Assembly: GCA_015075555.1 (NCBI GenBank)
Contig: JABTUD010000001.1
Coordinates: 992,001 to 1,056,000 of the forward strand
Direction: 5' to 3'
Length of the DNA stretch: 64,000 nt
DNA from: Thermoflexaceae bacterium
GTDB lineage: Bacteria; Chloroflexota; Dehalococcoidia; Tepidiformales; Tepidiformaceae
In this document: positions 42,387 to 50,903 of the stretch, piece by piece
Layout: each line of letters starts with the position of its first letter
Numbering within the stretch: the first letter of the stretch is position 1
The notes under the pieces: model-generated
What the model was told of the DNA's origin: nothing
The model's database searches: none
The model's input: only the letters and a program-made list of their open reading frames with translations
Translations under genes and position numbers: made by a program

Positions 42387-43816
42387 GCAGGCTCATCATC
42401 GTCGCCAACCGGCTCCCGGTGACGGTGCGGGCCGGCGAGGCCGGGCCCCGGATCGAGTACTCGCCTGGCGGGCTGGCTGTCGGATTGCGTGGCGTTCACC
42501 GGCCCGGTGAGAGCGTGTGGATCGGCTGGCCGGGGGAGATCCCCGAGGGCGATGCAAACGCCCGCGCGAAGCTGATGAACGAGATCCGCGGGTTCGGCTG
42601 CAAACCTGTCACCCTTACGGCCGACCAGGTGCACGACTTCTACGAAACCGTCGCCAATGAACTCCTGTGGCCTGTGCTGCATTCGCGGCTCGACAAGATC
42701 CCGCTGCGCCTGAAGGGCTGGGAGGGCTTCCGCGAGGTCAGCGCCCTGTTCGCCCGGGCGGTGGTGGAGACGTACCGGCCCGGCGACCTTGTATGGGTGC
42801 ATGACTACCACCTGGCGCTCGTTCCGCAGATGGTCCGGGAGCTGCTCCCGAATGCCCGGATAGGTTTCTTCCTGCACGTTCCATTCCCGCCCGAGGAGGT
42901 GTTCCGCTGCATCGCCGAAAGGGAGGAGCTGGTCACCGGGCTGATGGGCGCCGACCTCATCGGATTTCACACGCCCGGCTACGCGGCGAATTTCCAGGCG
43001 ACGGCGCGGAGCCTCCTGCGGCTGGAGGGAGGCAGCGCGCCTTTCGCCTGGCAGGGACGCAGGGTGCGGACGGGCGCTTTCCCCATGGGGGTGGACACCG
43101 CCGTGTGGACGCAACGTGGCGCCGCCGCAGAAGTCCGGGAAATGGCTGCAACCCTGCACGCTACCAACGGCTGCCGGCGCCTGGTGGTGGGAATCGACCG
43201 GCTCGACTACACGAAGGGAATCCCGCGGCGGTTGCTGGCGATCGAGGAGATGTTCGAGCGTGGCCTGGCGGACCCCGGCGAGACGCGCATGATCCAGGTT
43301 TCGGTGCCCTCCCGCGAGGCGGTGGACGCTTACCAGGAGATTCGGCGCGTGACCGATGAGCTCACCGGGCGGATAAACGGCCTATATTCGACCGTGGACA
43401 ACGTGCCCATCCACAGCCTGTACCGCTCGCTTGCGGCCGACGAGGTGGCCAGCCTGTACCTGGCCGCCGACGTGATGCTGGTAACGCCGCTGCGCGATGG
43501 CATGAACCTGGTGGCCAAGGAATTCGTCGCCACGCGTGTTGATGGCGACGGTGTCCTGGTGTTGAGCGAGTTTGCCGGGGCCGCAGCCGAGCTGCGGGAA
43601 GCGCTGCTGGTGAACCCGTACTCCACGGCCGACGTGGCCGCGACCGTTGCCCGCGCCCTGGCCATGCCCGTGCATGAGAGGCGATGGCGCATGGAGAGGC
43701 TGCGGATGCGGGTCGGTGCGAACGATGTGAAGCACTGGGCCGACTCGTTCCTTTCGGAGCTGGCCCGCGCGGAGGCAGGCTACCAGCAGGAAGTAGCGGC
43801 CCTGGGAACAGGGTAG
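42383..43816 (+). CDS. otsA: Trehalose-6-phosphate synthase (GT20)
   Basis: 477 residues. 'LIIVANRLPVTV' at the N-terminus, 'YSPGGLAVGLRGV' (sugar-donor loop), 'WVHDYHLALVPQMVRELLPNARIGFFLHVPFP' (HDYHLALVP and FFLHVPFP), 'GIDRLDYTKGIPRRLLAIE' and 'TPLRDGMNLVAKEFVA' are the GT20 signatures. Converts UDP- or ADP-glucose plus glucose-6-phosphate to trehalose-6-phosphate. No otsB phosphatase gene is seen nearby. It is third in the unit that begins with the c-di-AMP riboswitch, which fits osmolyte control. Confidence 0.95.
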   Translation: MSRLIIVANRLPVTVRAGEAGPRIEYSPGGLAVGLRGVHRPGESVWIGWPGEIPEGDANARAKLMNEIRGFGCKPVTLTADQVHDFYETVANELLWPVLHSRLDKIPLRLKGWEGFREVSALFARAVVETYRPGDLVWVHDYHLALVPQMVRELLPNARIGFFLHVPFPPEEVFRCIAEREELVTGLMGADLIGFHTPGYAANFQATARSLLRLEGGSAPFAWQGRRVRTGAFPMGVDTAVWTQRGAAAEVREMAATLHATNGCRRLVVGIDRLDYTKGIPRRLLAIEEMFERGLADPGETRMIQVSVPSREAVDAYQEIRRVTDELTGRINGLYSTVDNVPIHSLYRSLAADEVASLYLAADVMLVTPLRDGMNLVAKEFVATRVDGDGVLVLSEFAGAAAELREALLVNPYSTADVAATVARALAMPVHERRWRMERLRMRVGANDVKHWADSFLSELARAEAGYQQEVAALGTG

Positions 43817-43836
43817 CCGGCGCGGCGCCCAGGCGT

Positions 43837-44481
43837 TCAGGACCGGGCCGTTTCGAACTCCTCTTCCCGGACACGTCCGGGCAGTCCTGCCTCGAAGTGG
43901 TGGTCGCGGACCCAGGCGGTCCGTGCCTGCCAGTGAACGGGGTGGCTGCTCCAGCCATGGGTGCGCTCTTGGACCCACTTCCAATCGGCCCAGCAGAGGA
44001 GCGCGGCATTGAGATCGCGGCGGGCGAGACGCCGGATCTCGCGCATGACAGGGTCGCGCTCGCGCTTGCGCCGTTCGAACTTATCGGCGAGAAGGATGAC
44101 CACGGCGATCAGCGGCATCTGGCCGAGGCCGAGGGTGTGGTCGCGCACCGCAGCGAGGACGTCGTCGTCGGTCACAGCGAATCTTGCGCGCAGAACGGCG
44201 GCGGCAATGGGCCCGTGCAGGACAAGAGGGCTCGCCTCATCTGCCGGTGTGAGGGCGAGGCCGCATTCGCGCGCCATGCGGAGCTGGTCTGCCGGTGCGA
44301 ACGAGCGAAACAGGTCGTGGCCCCAGGCGGCCAGCTCAACGCGGGCGGGGTCGAGGTCCCAGTGGGCAGCGAGGTCAAGCGCCTCGGCAGCGACGCGCTC
44401 AACGTGGTGAATGAGTCCGGGCGGGCGGGAATCCATCTCTGCGCGAACCAGGGCGAGTTGCCCCGTGATGGAGGAAGGCAT
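43837..44481 (-). CDS. yqeK: YqeK-like HD-domain hydrolase (diadenosine tetraphosphatase type)
   Basis: 214 residues from an ATG that overlaps the stop of the HIT gene (ATGA). HD-domain landmarks of the YqeK group: 'IHHVERVAAEALDLA' (first His), 'LAAWGHDLFRSF' (HD pair), 'LVLHGPIAAAVLRARF', 'AVRDHTLGLGQM' and 'LLADKFERRKRERDP'. YqeK proteins split Ap4A symmetrically to two ADP. It differs from typical YqeK by not being beside nadD/rsfS. It sits at the end of the menaquinone operon behind hit, another nucleotide-hydrolase family. Confidence 0.78.
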   Translation of the reverse strand: MPSSITGQLALVRAEMDSRPPGLIHHVERVAAEALDLAAHWDLDPARVELAAWGHDLFRSFAPADQLRMARECGLALTPADEASPLVLHGPIAAAVLRARFAVTDDDVLAAVRDHTLGLGQMPLIAVVILLADKFERRKRERDPVMREIRRLARRDLNAALLCWADWKWVQERTHGWSSHPVHWQARTAWVRDHHFEAGLPGRVREEEFETARS

Positions 44482-44822
44482 CAGCCTTCTGGGCCCAGGG
44501 CGCGGCCACCCAGGAGGTGCAGGTGCAGGTGCGAGATCGTCATGCCGGCGGCATCGCCGACATTGAAGGCGAGGCGGTAGCCCGGTTCCCACACCCCCTC
44601 CAGCCGGGCGACCTCTTTCGAAAGCATGAACACACCGGCGAGCACCTCGCCATGCACCCACTCGAAGTCGCGGCCGGAGTCGATGTGAACCCGGGGGATG
44701 ATCAGGTCATGAATGGGGGCTCGCGGGTTTATGTCGCGGATGGCGAAGGCGTGCTCGTTTTCGGCGACTTTCTGGACGGGCACCTGGCCGGAATTCATCT
44801 TGCAGAACAGGCAGTCAAGCAT
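44481..44822 (-). CDS. HIT-family (HINT-type) nucleotide-binding protein
   Basis: 113 residues: 'CLFCKMNSGQVPVQKVAENEHAFAIRDINPRAPIHDLIIPRVHI' (CxxC plus DINPRAPIHDLIIP) and the histidine triad 'SHLHLHLLGGR'. HINT proteins hydrolyse nucleoside phosphoramidates or bind dinucleotides. It begins 22 bp after menE and overlaps yqeK. Seventh gene of the men operon. Confidence 0.93.
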   Translation of the reverse strand: MLDCLFCKMNSGQVPVQKVAENEHAFAIRDINPRAPIHDLIIPRVHIDSGRDFEWVHGEVLAGVFMLSKEVARLEGVWEPGYRLAFNVGDAAGMTISHLHLHLLGGRALGPEG

Positions 44823-44843
44823 CGGCCCGCATTGTAGCAGGAG

Positions 44844-46310
44844 TCACTGAATCGGGGCCGCGCCGGTGCCCTCAAGGGATTCACGCACGGTTCGCCGCAG
44901 CACCTTCCCATTGGCAGTAACCGGGAGTTCTGGGAATTCATGGATGATCCGTGGGACTTTGAACCCGGCCAGCCGTTCGCGCAGGAAGGACTGGAGACCG
45001 GCCACATCAGCACCAGGCTCCGCAACTATTGCGGCCGCAACGAGCTGGCCCCATTCCTGGTCGGCAAGACCGACCACGGCGGCAGCCCGGATGCCGGGGT
45101 AGGCCAGGATGGCGCTTTCGACTTCGGCCGGGTAGACATTCTCGCCGCCACTGACGATGAGATCGTCGCGGCGGTCGAGCACATAGAGGTAGCCTTCGGA
45201 ATCGATGCGGCCGATGTCGCCCGTGTGGAGCCAGCCATCGATAAGGGCGCCGGCTGTCGCTTCGGGGTTGTTCCAGTAGCCGGAGGTAATCGTGGGGCCT
45301 GCGACGAGGATCTCGCCGGGCTCGCCTTCGGGGGCATTGATGCGAACGGCGGTGGTGATGAGGGGTTTGCCGGCGGACCCCAGGTGGGCGACGGCCTCGG
45401 AGGGCGTGATGGTGGCAACCTGGCTGGCGGCCTCTGTGAGGCCGTAGGTCTGGACCACGGGAAGTCCGCGATCGAGGGCGCGTTCAAGGAGGGGCTTCGG
45501 CACCGGGCCGCCACCAACCATCACGACACGCACGGACTCCGGGTAGGGCAGAGCATCGGCATCGAGCATGCGCTGCAACATCGTGGAGACTACGGAAACG
45601 ATGGAAACGCCATCTTCGCGGAGGGCGCGATTCACCCCGGCCTCGTCAAATGCGGGGTGGATGACGGCAGTGGTGCCGTAAATGACGCTCCGCAGAAGTA
45701 TGGAGAGGCCGCCGACGTGGAAGAGGGGCATGCATGCCAGCCAGCGGTCGTTGGGGTCGAGCCCCAGGTTGAAGGCGGAAGCGGCAGCGCTCGCCCAGAA
45801 GTTACCGAAGGTGAGCATTGCGCCCTTTGGCCGGCCGGTTGTGCCGGAGGTATAGATGATGCTGTGGACATCATCCAGGACGAATGAGTCGCGCAAGGCG
45901 GCGGCAGGCGATTCGCGCTTCAGGGGCAGGGGAAGCGCGGGGATGCCGGCCGCGCTTGCGGCCTTTGTTGCCGCTGCCCATGTCGGCTGGTGGCAGAGCA
46001 GCGCGCGGGCTCCGGAGTCACGAAGCTGCCATTCGAGCTCGTCAGTTGCGAGGCGGGAGTTGAGGGGCACAAGGATTGCCCCGGCCCGCGGAACCGCATG
46101 CACGCTCTCGATGAATTCCAGCGAGTTTGCCGCCAGCAGGGCCACGCGGTCACCAGGCCGGATGCCTCCATACACGAGGGCGCTCCCCAGCGCAGCGGCG
46201 CGGCGATGGAGCTCAGCATAGGTAACCCGGGTGGACCCGAAGACCGCCGCGGTGTGCCCCGGCAGAACGGAGGCCCGGTGTTCGAGCCAGCCGGGCTGGA
46301 GCCCGCTCAC
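44844..46310 (-). CDS. menE: o-Succinylbenzoate-CoA ligase MenE
   Basis: 488 residues of the adenylate-forming family: 'IIYTSGTTGRPKGAML' (P-loop, near residue 150), 'VVQTYGLTEAASQVATI', 'GWLHTGDIGRIDSEGYLYVLDRRDDLIVSGGENVYPAEVE' (key HTGDIGR and RRDDLIVSGGENVYP) and the late 'TANGKVLRRTV' catalytic Lys. The men-operon context identifies the acid as o-succinylbenzoate. Start overlaps the menC stop by four bases (46307-46310). Confidence 0.93.
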   Translation of the reverse strand: MSGLQPGWLEHRASVLPGHTAAVFGSTRVTYAELHRRAAALGSALVYGGIRPGDRVALLAANSLEFIESVHAVPRAGAILVPLNSRLATDELEWQLRDSGARALLCHQPTWAAATKAASAAGIPALPLPLKRESPAAALRDSFVLDDVHSIIYTSGTTGRPKGAMLTFGNFWASAAASAFNLGLDPNDRWLACMPLFHVGGLSILLRSVIYGTTAVIHPAFDEAGVNRALREDGVSIVSVVSTMLQRMLDADALPYPESVRVVMVGGGPVPKPLLERALDRGLPVVQTYGLTEAASQVATITPSEAVAHLGSAGKPLITTAVRINAPEGEPGEILVAGPTITSGYWNNPEATAGALIDGWLHTGDIGRIDSEGYLYVLDRRDDLIVSGGENVYPAEVESAILAYPGIRAAAVVGLADQEWGQLVAAAIVAEPGADVAGLQSFLRERLAGFKVPRIIHEFPELPVTANGKVLRRTVRESLEGTGAAPIQ

Positions 46311-47449
46311 AGCGGCGCCTCACAGGCGGGGCCGGTTGCCAGTGCGGCCAGCGCCTGCTCGTCGAGGGCCACACCTAGCCCGGGAGCCATGCCGAGCGTG
46401 ATGAGACCACGTTGCACAGGCGGGGCGCCCGTGACGATGTCTCTCGTCACGTGTTCGAGGGTTGCCAGCCCGCAGGCGGGCGCCGGAACGGGCAGGAGAG
46501 CGGCAAGGTGAGCGGCGAGGGCCGTACCCACCCCGGAGTCGAAGGTGGTGGTGACGATGGCCGTCATCCTGTTCTCCCTGGCAAAGCGCAGCATGCGCAG
46601 GGCTTCGCGCAGGCCCGTCACCATGGGTTTCACCACCACCGTCCCGGCTGCGCCGAGGCGCGCAACGGCGGCCAGGTCGGCGAGCGAGCGGCACCCTTCA
46701 TCGACGGCGATGGGAACGGGCGACCGCCGGTTCACGACGGCGAGGCTCTCGATCCCCGCGCCGGGTGAAAGCGGCTGCTCGCAAAGGGAGAGGCCAGAGA
46801 TCGAGAGACGCTCGATAGCGGCTATGGCGGCGTCCGCACAGGCCCAGGCGCCATTGGCATCGATGCGAAGCACGGCTTGGGGACCGAGCGCCTCTCTGAC
46901 AGCTTTGAGCCGCGCGCAGGCGGCATCGACATCGGCGGTAACCTTGACCTTGAACGTGGTGAAACCGCTGTTCGCGAGGGCACGCGCCTGTTCGGCGGCA
47001 GCACCGGCAGCGGAGGCATCGATAATCGCATTGGCCGGGATCGTTCGACGCTCTGGAGGGAGGTCGAGGCCGGCCTCTGGCGCGAGCCATGCGAAGAGCG
47101 GCCTACGGTAGCGGCGCGCCACCAGGTCCGCGAGGGCGGTCTCGAAGCCGCAGCGGGCCGCGGCTTCGGACCCCTCCGAATAGCCCCGGAGGGTGGTTTC
47201 GGTTCCCCACATCTCGGCGATGGAGAGACCCCGGCATGAGCGGGCAAGCTCGGCGAGAGCGGCGGACGCTTCCTCGACGGAGCCGCCACCGAACGAAGGA
47301 AGCGGGGACGCCTCACCGAGCCCCTGTTCGCCAGAAGGGAGGCGCAGGCGCACCAGGAGGCCCTCGCGTGCGGAGATGGCTCCGTGGGCGGCTGCGAACG
47401 GGGAGCGCAGGGTGAGCCGGAATGGCTGCCAGGTGAGCGTGGCGGTCAC
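46307..47449 (-). CDS. menC: o-Succinylbenzoate synthase MenC
   Basis: 380 residues of the enolase superfamily: 'GFTTFKVKVT' (KxK base), 'VLRIDANGAWACADA' (first metal Asp), 'LCEQPL' (Glu), 'IAVDEGCRSLADL' (Asp/Glu) and 'GTVVVKPMVTGLREALRM' (second base Lys). N-terminal 'LRSPFAAAHGAISAREGLLVRL' matches MenC. Dehydrates SHCHC to o-succinylbenzoate. It lies 44 bp after menB. A dipeptide epimerase is the usual confounder, but the operon decides. Confidence 0.93.
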   Translation of the reverse strand: MTATLTWQPFRLTLRSPFAAAHGAISAREGLLVRLRLPSGEQGLGEASPLPSFGGGSVEEASAALAELARSCRGLSIAEMWGTETTLRGYSEGSEAAARCGFETALADLVARRYRRPLFAWLAPEAGLDLPPERRTIPANAIIDASAAGAAAEQARALANSGFTTFKVKVTADVDAACARLKAVREALGPQAVLRIDANGAWACADAAIAAIERLSISGLSLCEQPLSPGAGIESLAVVNRRSPVPIAVDEGCRSLADLAAVARLGAAGTVVVKPMVTGLREALRMLRFARENRMTAIVTTTFDSGVGTALAAHLAALLPVPAPACGLATLEHVTRDIVTGAPPVQRGLITLGMAPGLGVALDEQALAALATGPACEAPL

Positions 47450-47493
47450 ATCATCAGGCTAGGGGAACGGTCCTCGATTGAGAAGGCGGATAT

Positions 47494-48321
47494 TCAGGGC
47501 CGGCGAGGGAACTTCTTCGTGTCGTGGTACTCGGCCTGGCGCTTTTCCAGGAAGGCGTCGCGGCCCTCCTTCCCCTCGTCACTCATGTAGAAGAGCATGT
47601 TGGCGTCGTGGGCGAGCTGGGTGATGCCCACCAGGCCGTCCATCTCGGCGTTGAATGAGGCCTTGAGCAGGCGGATGGCGAGCGGACTATGGCGCAGGAT
47701 CTCCTTCGCCCATTTCACGCCTTGCGCCTCGAGCTGATCGAGCGGGACAACTGCATTGACGAGGCCCATCTCGAGCGCTTCTTTCGCGTCGTACTGGCGG
47801 CAGAGATACCAGATTTCGCGGGCCTTCTTCTGCCCCACAAGGCGGGCAAGCTGGGAGGCGCCGAAGCCGCCATCGAAGCTGCCCACCCGCGGCCCGGTCT
47901 GGCCGAAGCGGGCGTTCTCGGCGGCAATCGTGAGGTCACAGATGACGTGGAGGACGTGGCCTCCGCCGATGGCCCAGCCGGCGACCAGCGCGATCACCGG
48001 CTTGGGCATCGCGCGGATGAGCATGTGGAGGTCGGTCACGTGGAGACGTGGGAGCCTGTCTTCGCCCACATAGCCGCCGTGGCCGCGGACGCGCTGGTCT
48101 CCACCGGAGCAGAAGGCGCGCCCACCTTCGCCGGTGAACAGCACCACGCCGATATCGGTGTCATCGCGCGCATCGTTGAAGGCGGCAAGCAGCTCGATGA
48201 CTGTCCGGGGACGGAATGCATTGTGCACTTCCGGGCGGTTGATGCTGATGCGGGCGATGCCTTCGGCCTTCTGGTAGATGATGTCTTCGAAGGTTCCAGC
48301 TGTCTGCCAGGCGATACTCAT
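47494..48321 (-). CDS. menB: 1,4-Dihydroxy-2-naphthoyl-CoA synthase MenB
   Basis: 275 residues, crotonase fold. '[19 protein letters not shown]' (GGDQRxRG is MenB-specific), '[46 protein letters not shown]' (AIGGGHVLH and [12 protein letters not shown]), and '[23 protein letters not shown]'. The gene start overlaps the menH stop (48318-48321). Closes the second aromatic ring in menaquinone synthesis. Confidence 0.97.
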   Translation of the reverse strand: MSIAWQTAGTFEDIIYQKAEGIARISINRPEVHNAFRPRTVIELLAAFNDARDDTDIGVVLFTGEGGRAFCSGGDQRVRGHGGYVGEDRLPRLHVTDLHMLIRAMPKPVIALVAGWAIGGGHVLHVICDLTIAAENARFGQTGPRVGSFDGGFGASQLARLVGQKKAREIWYLCRQYDAKEALEMGLVNAVVPLDQLEAQGVKWAKEILRHSPLAIRLLKASFNAEMDGLVGITQLAHDANMLFYMSDEGKEGRDAFLEKRQAEYHDTKKFPRRP

Positions 48322-49157
48322 TGGCGTGTTCTCCCGTGAGGTCCGGCTCCAGTGAGGAAGGCGATCACCTCAGCAGCACAGAAGCCAGGGTTTTCGGTCT
48401 GGGCCGCGTGCCCGGCGGCAGGGACGGAAACGAAGCGGGCCGCTGGCATGGCAGCCGCCATTTCTTGCCCGATGGCAACATACTTGCTGTCGTCGACACC
48501 GGCGAGCAGCAGCGCAGGATTCACAATCCCTGGCAGGCGGTCGAACAGGGGCTCCTGTGAGCCGGTACCCATGCCCCGCAGGCTGTTGGCAAGGCCCACG
48601 GGGTGATTGGCCAGCCTTTCGGAACGGATTCGCTCCGTTATCCCGGAGGGCAGGCGCGCCTGGGTGGCGAAGATAGGCAGCCGCTCCCAGTAGCGCACGA
48701 AGGCGGGGATGCCGTCGGTCTCGATGTGTTGTGCGATGGCCTCGTCTGAGTTGCGGCGGGCGGCCCGCTCTTCTTCTGTGGGCAGTCCAGGCGAGGCGCC
48801 GACCAGCACCAGCCGTTCAACGCTCCCCGGGTGGTAGGCGGCGACGGCCAGGGCGATGCGTCCCCCCATCGAGTAGCCCATCCAGTGTGCCCTGGGAAAC
48901 CCGGCGCGGCCCGCTGCCCGAACGAGGTCGGACGCTGCCTGGCGCATGCGATAGCGATCCAGGGGAGCGGGCTTGTCGGAGTGACCGTGGCCAACGATGT
49001 CGATGGCGATGGTAGTGAAGCCGCCACCGAGCGCTTCAATGAACGGCGCCCAGGATGCAGCGGAACCCGTGAAGCCATGGAGTAACACGAGCGGAGGACC
49101 GGACCCCGCCACTTCGACGTTGAGGAAGAAGCCGGGGGCAACAGGAATGCGGTTCAT
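48318..49157 (-). CDS. menH: SHCHC synthase MenH (alpha/beta hydrolase)
   Basis: 279 residues from the ATG at 49157, which overlaps the menD stop; the open frame upstream is menD in another phase. '[14 protein letters not shown]' (oxyanion region), '[11 protein letters not shown]', the nucleophile elbow '[12 protein letters not shown]', and the late Asp and His ('[13 protein letters not shown]' and '[13 protein letters not shown]'). GFTGS and GYSMGGR are MenH marks. Eliminates pyruvate from SEPHCHC. Confidence 0.92.
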   Translation of the reverse strand: MNRIPVAPGFFLNVEVAGSGPPLVLLHGFTGSAASWAPFIEALGGGFTTIAIDIVGHGHSDKPAPLDRYRMRQAASDLVRAAGRAGFPRAHWMGYSMGGRIALAVAAYHPGSVERLVLVGASPGLPTEEERAARRNSDEAIAQHIETDGIPAFVRYWERLPIFATQARLPSGITERIRSERLANHPVGLANSLRGMGTGSQEPLFDRLPGIVNPALLLAGVDDSKYVAIGQEMAAAMPAARFVSVPAAGHAAQTENPGFCAAEVIAFLTGAGPHGRTRQ

Positions 49158-50902
49158 ATGCTGGCCGGGACGGGAACAGGCGCCCAGGCGGCCCCGGCGG
49201 CAGCCGCCCACGCATCGCGGTGCATCGCCACGTTGATGGCGCGATTGGTGCGCAGCTCGATGACGTTCAGGCCCCTGCCGTCCAGGGCAGAGCGGAATTC
49301 GTCCCAGTTGCGGGCCAGGGTGTGGCGCCCCCCGAAGAGCGCGACGGCGTGGGAGAAGTCCAGCCCCGAAGGAGTGCCGAACCACTCCTCGAAGACGCCC
49401 GGGTGGGAAGCCTGGGGCAGGTAGCTGAAGATCCCGCCGCCATCGTTATTGACGAGGACGACGGTGAGGTCGAGCCCATGCCGCTTTGCCGCCCAGAGCC
49501 CGGTGAGGTCGTGGTAGAAGGAGAGGTCGCCGATCACCAGGACGACAGGCTCGCGCTTGCCAGCAGCGACACCAAGGGCAGAGGAGGTGACGCCATCGAT
49601 GCCGTTGGCGCCCCTGTTCGAGACGAGGTTGAGCGGCTTCGCATCGCACGCCAGGAATGAATCGAGGTCGCGTACGGGCATGCTGTTGCCAGCGACGATC
49701 GTGGTCCCCGCGGGAAGGGCGGCCTGGAGCTCGGTGAAGACGCGCCCTTCGAAGGGTTCACCGAAGCCTGCGCAGGCAGAGCGCATCGCCTCACCTGCAG
49801 CCCGGTCGCGGGCCAGCCAGCCATCGGTCCAACCCGGGCCGCTCCCGCTCCGCCGGGGCAGAGCAGCGGCAAGTGCGGCCGCAGCCAGCGCGGGTGCGCC
49901 GGGCAGGATGGCCGTCGCAAGCGCATCGGGGTCACGATTGGAGCCGGGCAGGTCCACGAGGATGTGTATTGCGGCGCGCTGGCGGGCGAGGAACTGGTTG
50001 AGCGCCTTGGAGGTGGGAATGGCGCCGAAGCGGAGAATGCAGTCGGGGGGCACAGAATCGGCCCGGGGATCACGCAGGAAAGCGTCGTATGAGTCGAGCA
50101 CCCGAGAGCGGTCGTGGGGGCCGGTACGGAGACCGCTGAGAGGGTCGGCCAGCAGCGGTGCATCGAGGGCGGCGGCGAGAGCGGCGATCTCGTGTTCTGG
50201 CAGGCCCCCGGTCTCGGGACCGGCAATGACCAGCGGGCGCCTGGCCCGGGCGAGCGCGGCGGCCGCCCTTTCCACATCTGCTGGGGCCGGTATGGGAAGG
50301 GAGCGGACGGGCGGGCCGCTTTCGGCAGCACTGGACCCGGCAGGAGGATGCTCGCCCGGGGCGCCAACAAGGGGCTCTGCGAAGGGCATATTGAGATGGA
50401 CCGGGCCGGGCAGATCGCCCAACGCAATGCGTGCCGCCCGCTCGGCGAAGGATGCGAAGCGGGCTGTGCCTGCAGCATCACCTTCAGGGAGAGGAAGGTC
50501 GGCCGCCCAGCGAACGCTGATTCCGAACATGCCAACCTGGTCGATGGTCTGGGGAGCGCCGACGCCGCGCAGGGCGGGAGGCCGATCGGCGGTCAAGAAG
50601 ATGAGCGGGATGCGCGAGAGGTTGGCCTCGGCAACAGCGGGATGGAAATTGGCGGCCGCGGTGCCGGAGGTGCAAAGCACGGCGACGGGGCGCCCTGTAG
50701 CGCGGGCCAAACCAAGCGCGAAGTACGAGGATGCGCGCTCGTCGAGGTGAAGCCAGGGTTTGATGGCATCCTGTTCGGCGAAGGCGATGGTCAGGGGGGT
50801 AGATCGGGAGCCGGGGGTGATGCAGGCATCCGTGACACCGGCGGCGGCAAGGGCGCGGACGAAGGCACGCGCGGCGCGCGTATTGGCGGCGGCGGTATCC
50901 AT
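49154..50902 (-). CDS. menD: SEPHCHC synthase MenD (ThDP-dependent)
   Basis: 582 residues from the ATG at 50902, one base after the menF stop. N-terminal 'CITPGSRSTPLTIAF' and 'LHLDERASSYFALGLARATGRPVAVLCTSGTAAANFHPAVAEA' (DERASSYFALG and CTSGTAAANFHPAV) are MenD-specific. C-terminal ThDP region 'NRGANGIDGVTSSALGVA' and 'VLVIGDLSFYHDLTGLW', then 'VVLVNNDGGGIFSYLPQ'. Adds 2-oxoglutarate-derived semialdehyde to isochorismate. Confidence 0.96.
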   Translation of the reverse strand: MDTAAANTRAARAFVRALAAAGVTDACITPGSRSTPLTIAFAEQDAIKPWLHLDERASSYFALGLARATGRPVAVLCTSGTAAANFHPAVAEANLSRIPLIFLTADRPPALRGVGAPQTIDQVGMFGISVRWAADLPLPEGDAAGTARFASFAERAARIALGDLPGPVHLNMPFAEPLVGAPGEHPPAGSSAAESGPPVRSLPIPAPADVERAAAALARARRPLVIAGPETGGLPEHEIAALAAALDAPLLADPLSGLRTGPHDRSRVLDSYDAFLRDPRADSVPPDCILRFGAIPTSKALNQFLARQRAAIHILVDLPGSNRDPDALATAILPGAPALAAAALAAALPRRSGSGPGWTDGWLARDRAAGEAMRSACAGFGEPFEGRVFTELQAALPAGTTIVAGNSMPVRDLDSFLACDAKPLNLVSNRGANGIDGVTSSALGVAAGKREPVVLVIGDLSFYHDLTGLWAAKRHGLDLTVVLVNNDGGGIFSYLPQASHPGVFEEWFGTPSGLDFSHAVALFGGRHTLARNWDEFRSALDGRGLNVIELRTNRAINVAMHRDAWAAAAGAAWAPVPVPASI

Positions 50903-50903
50903 C

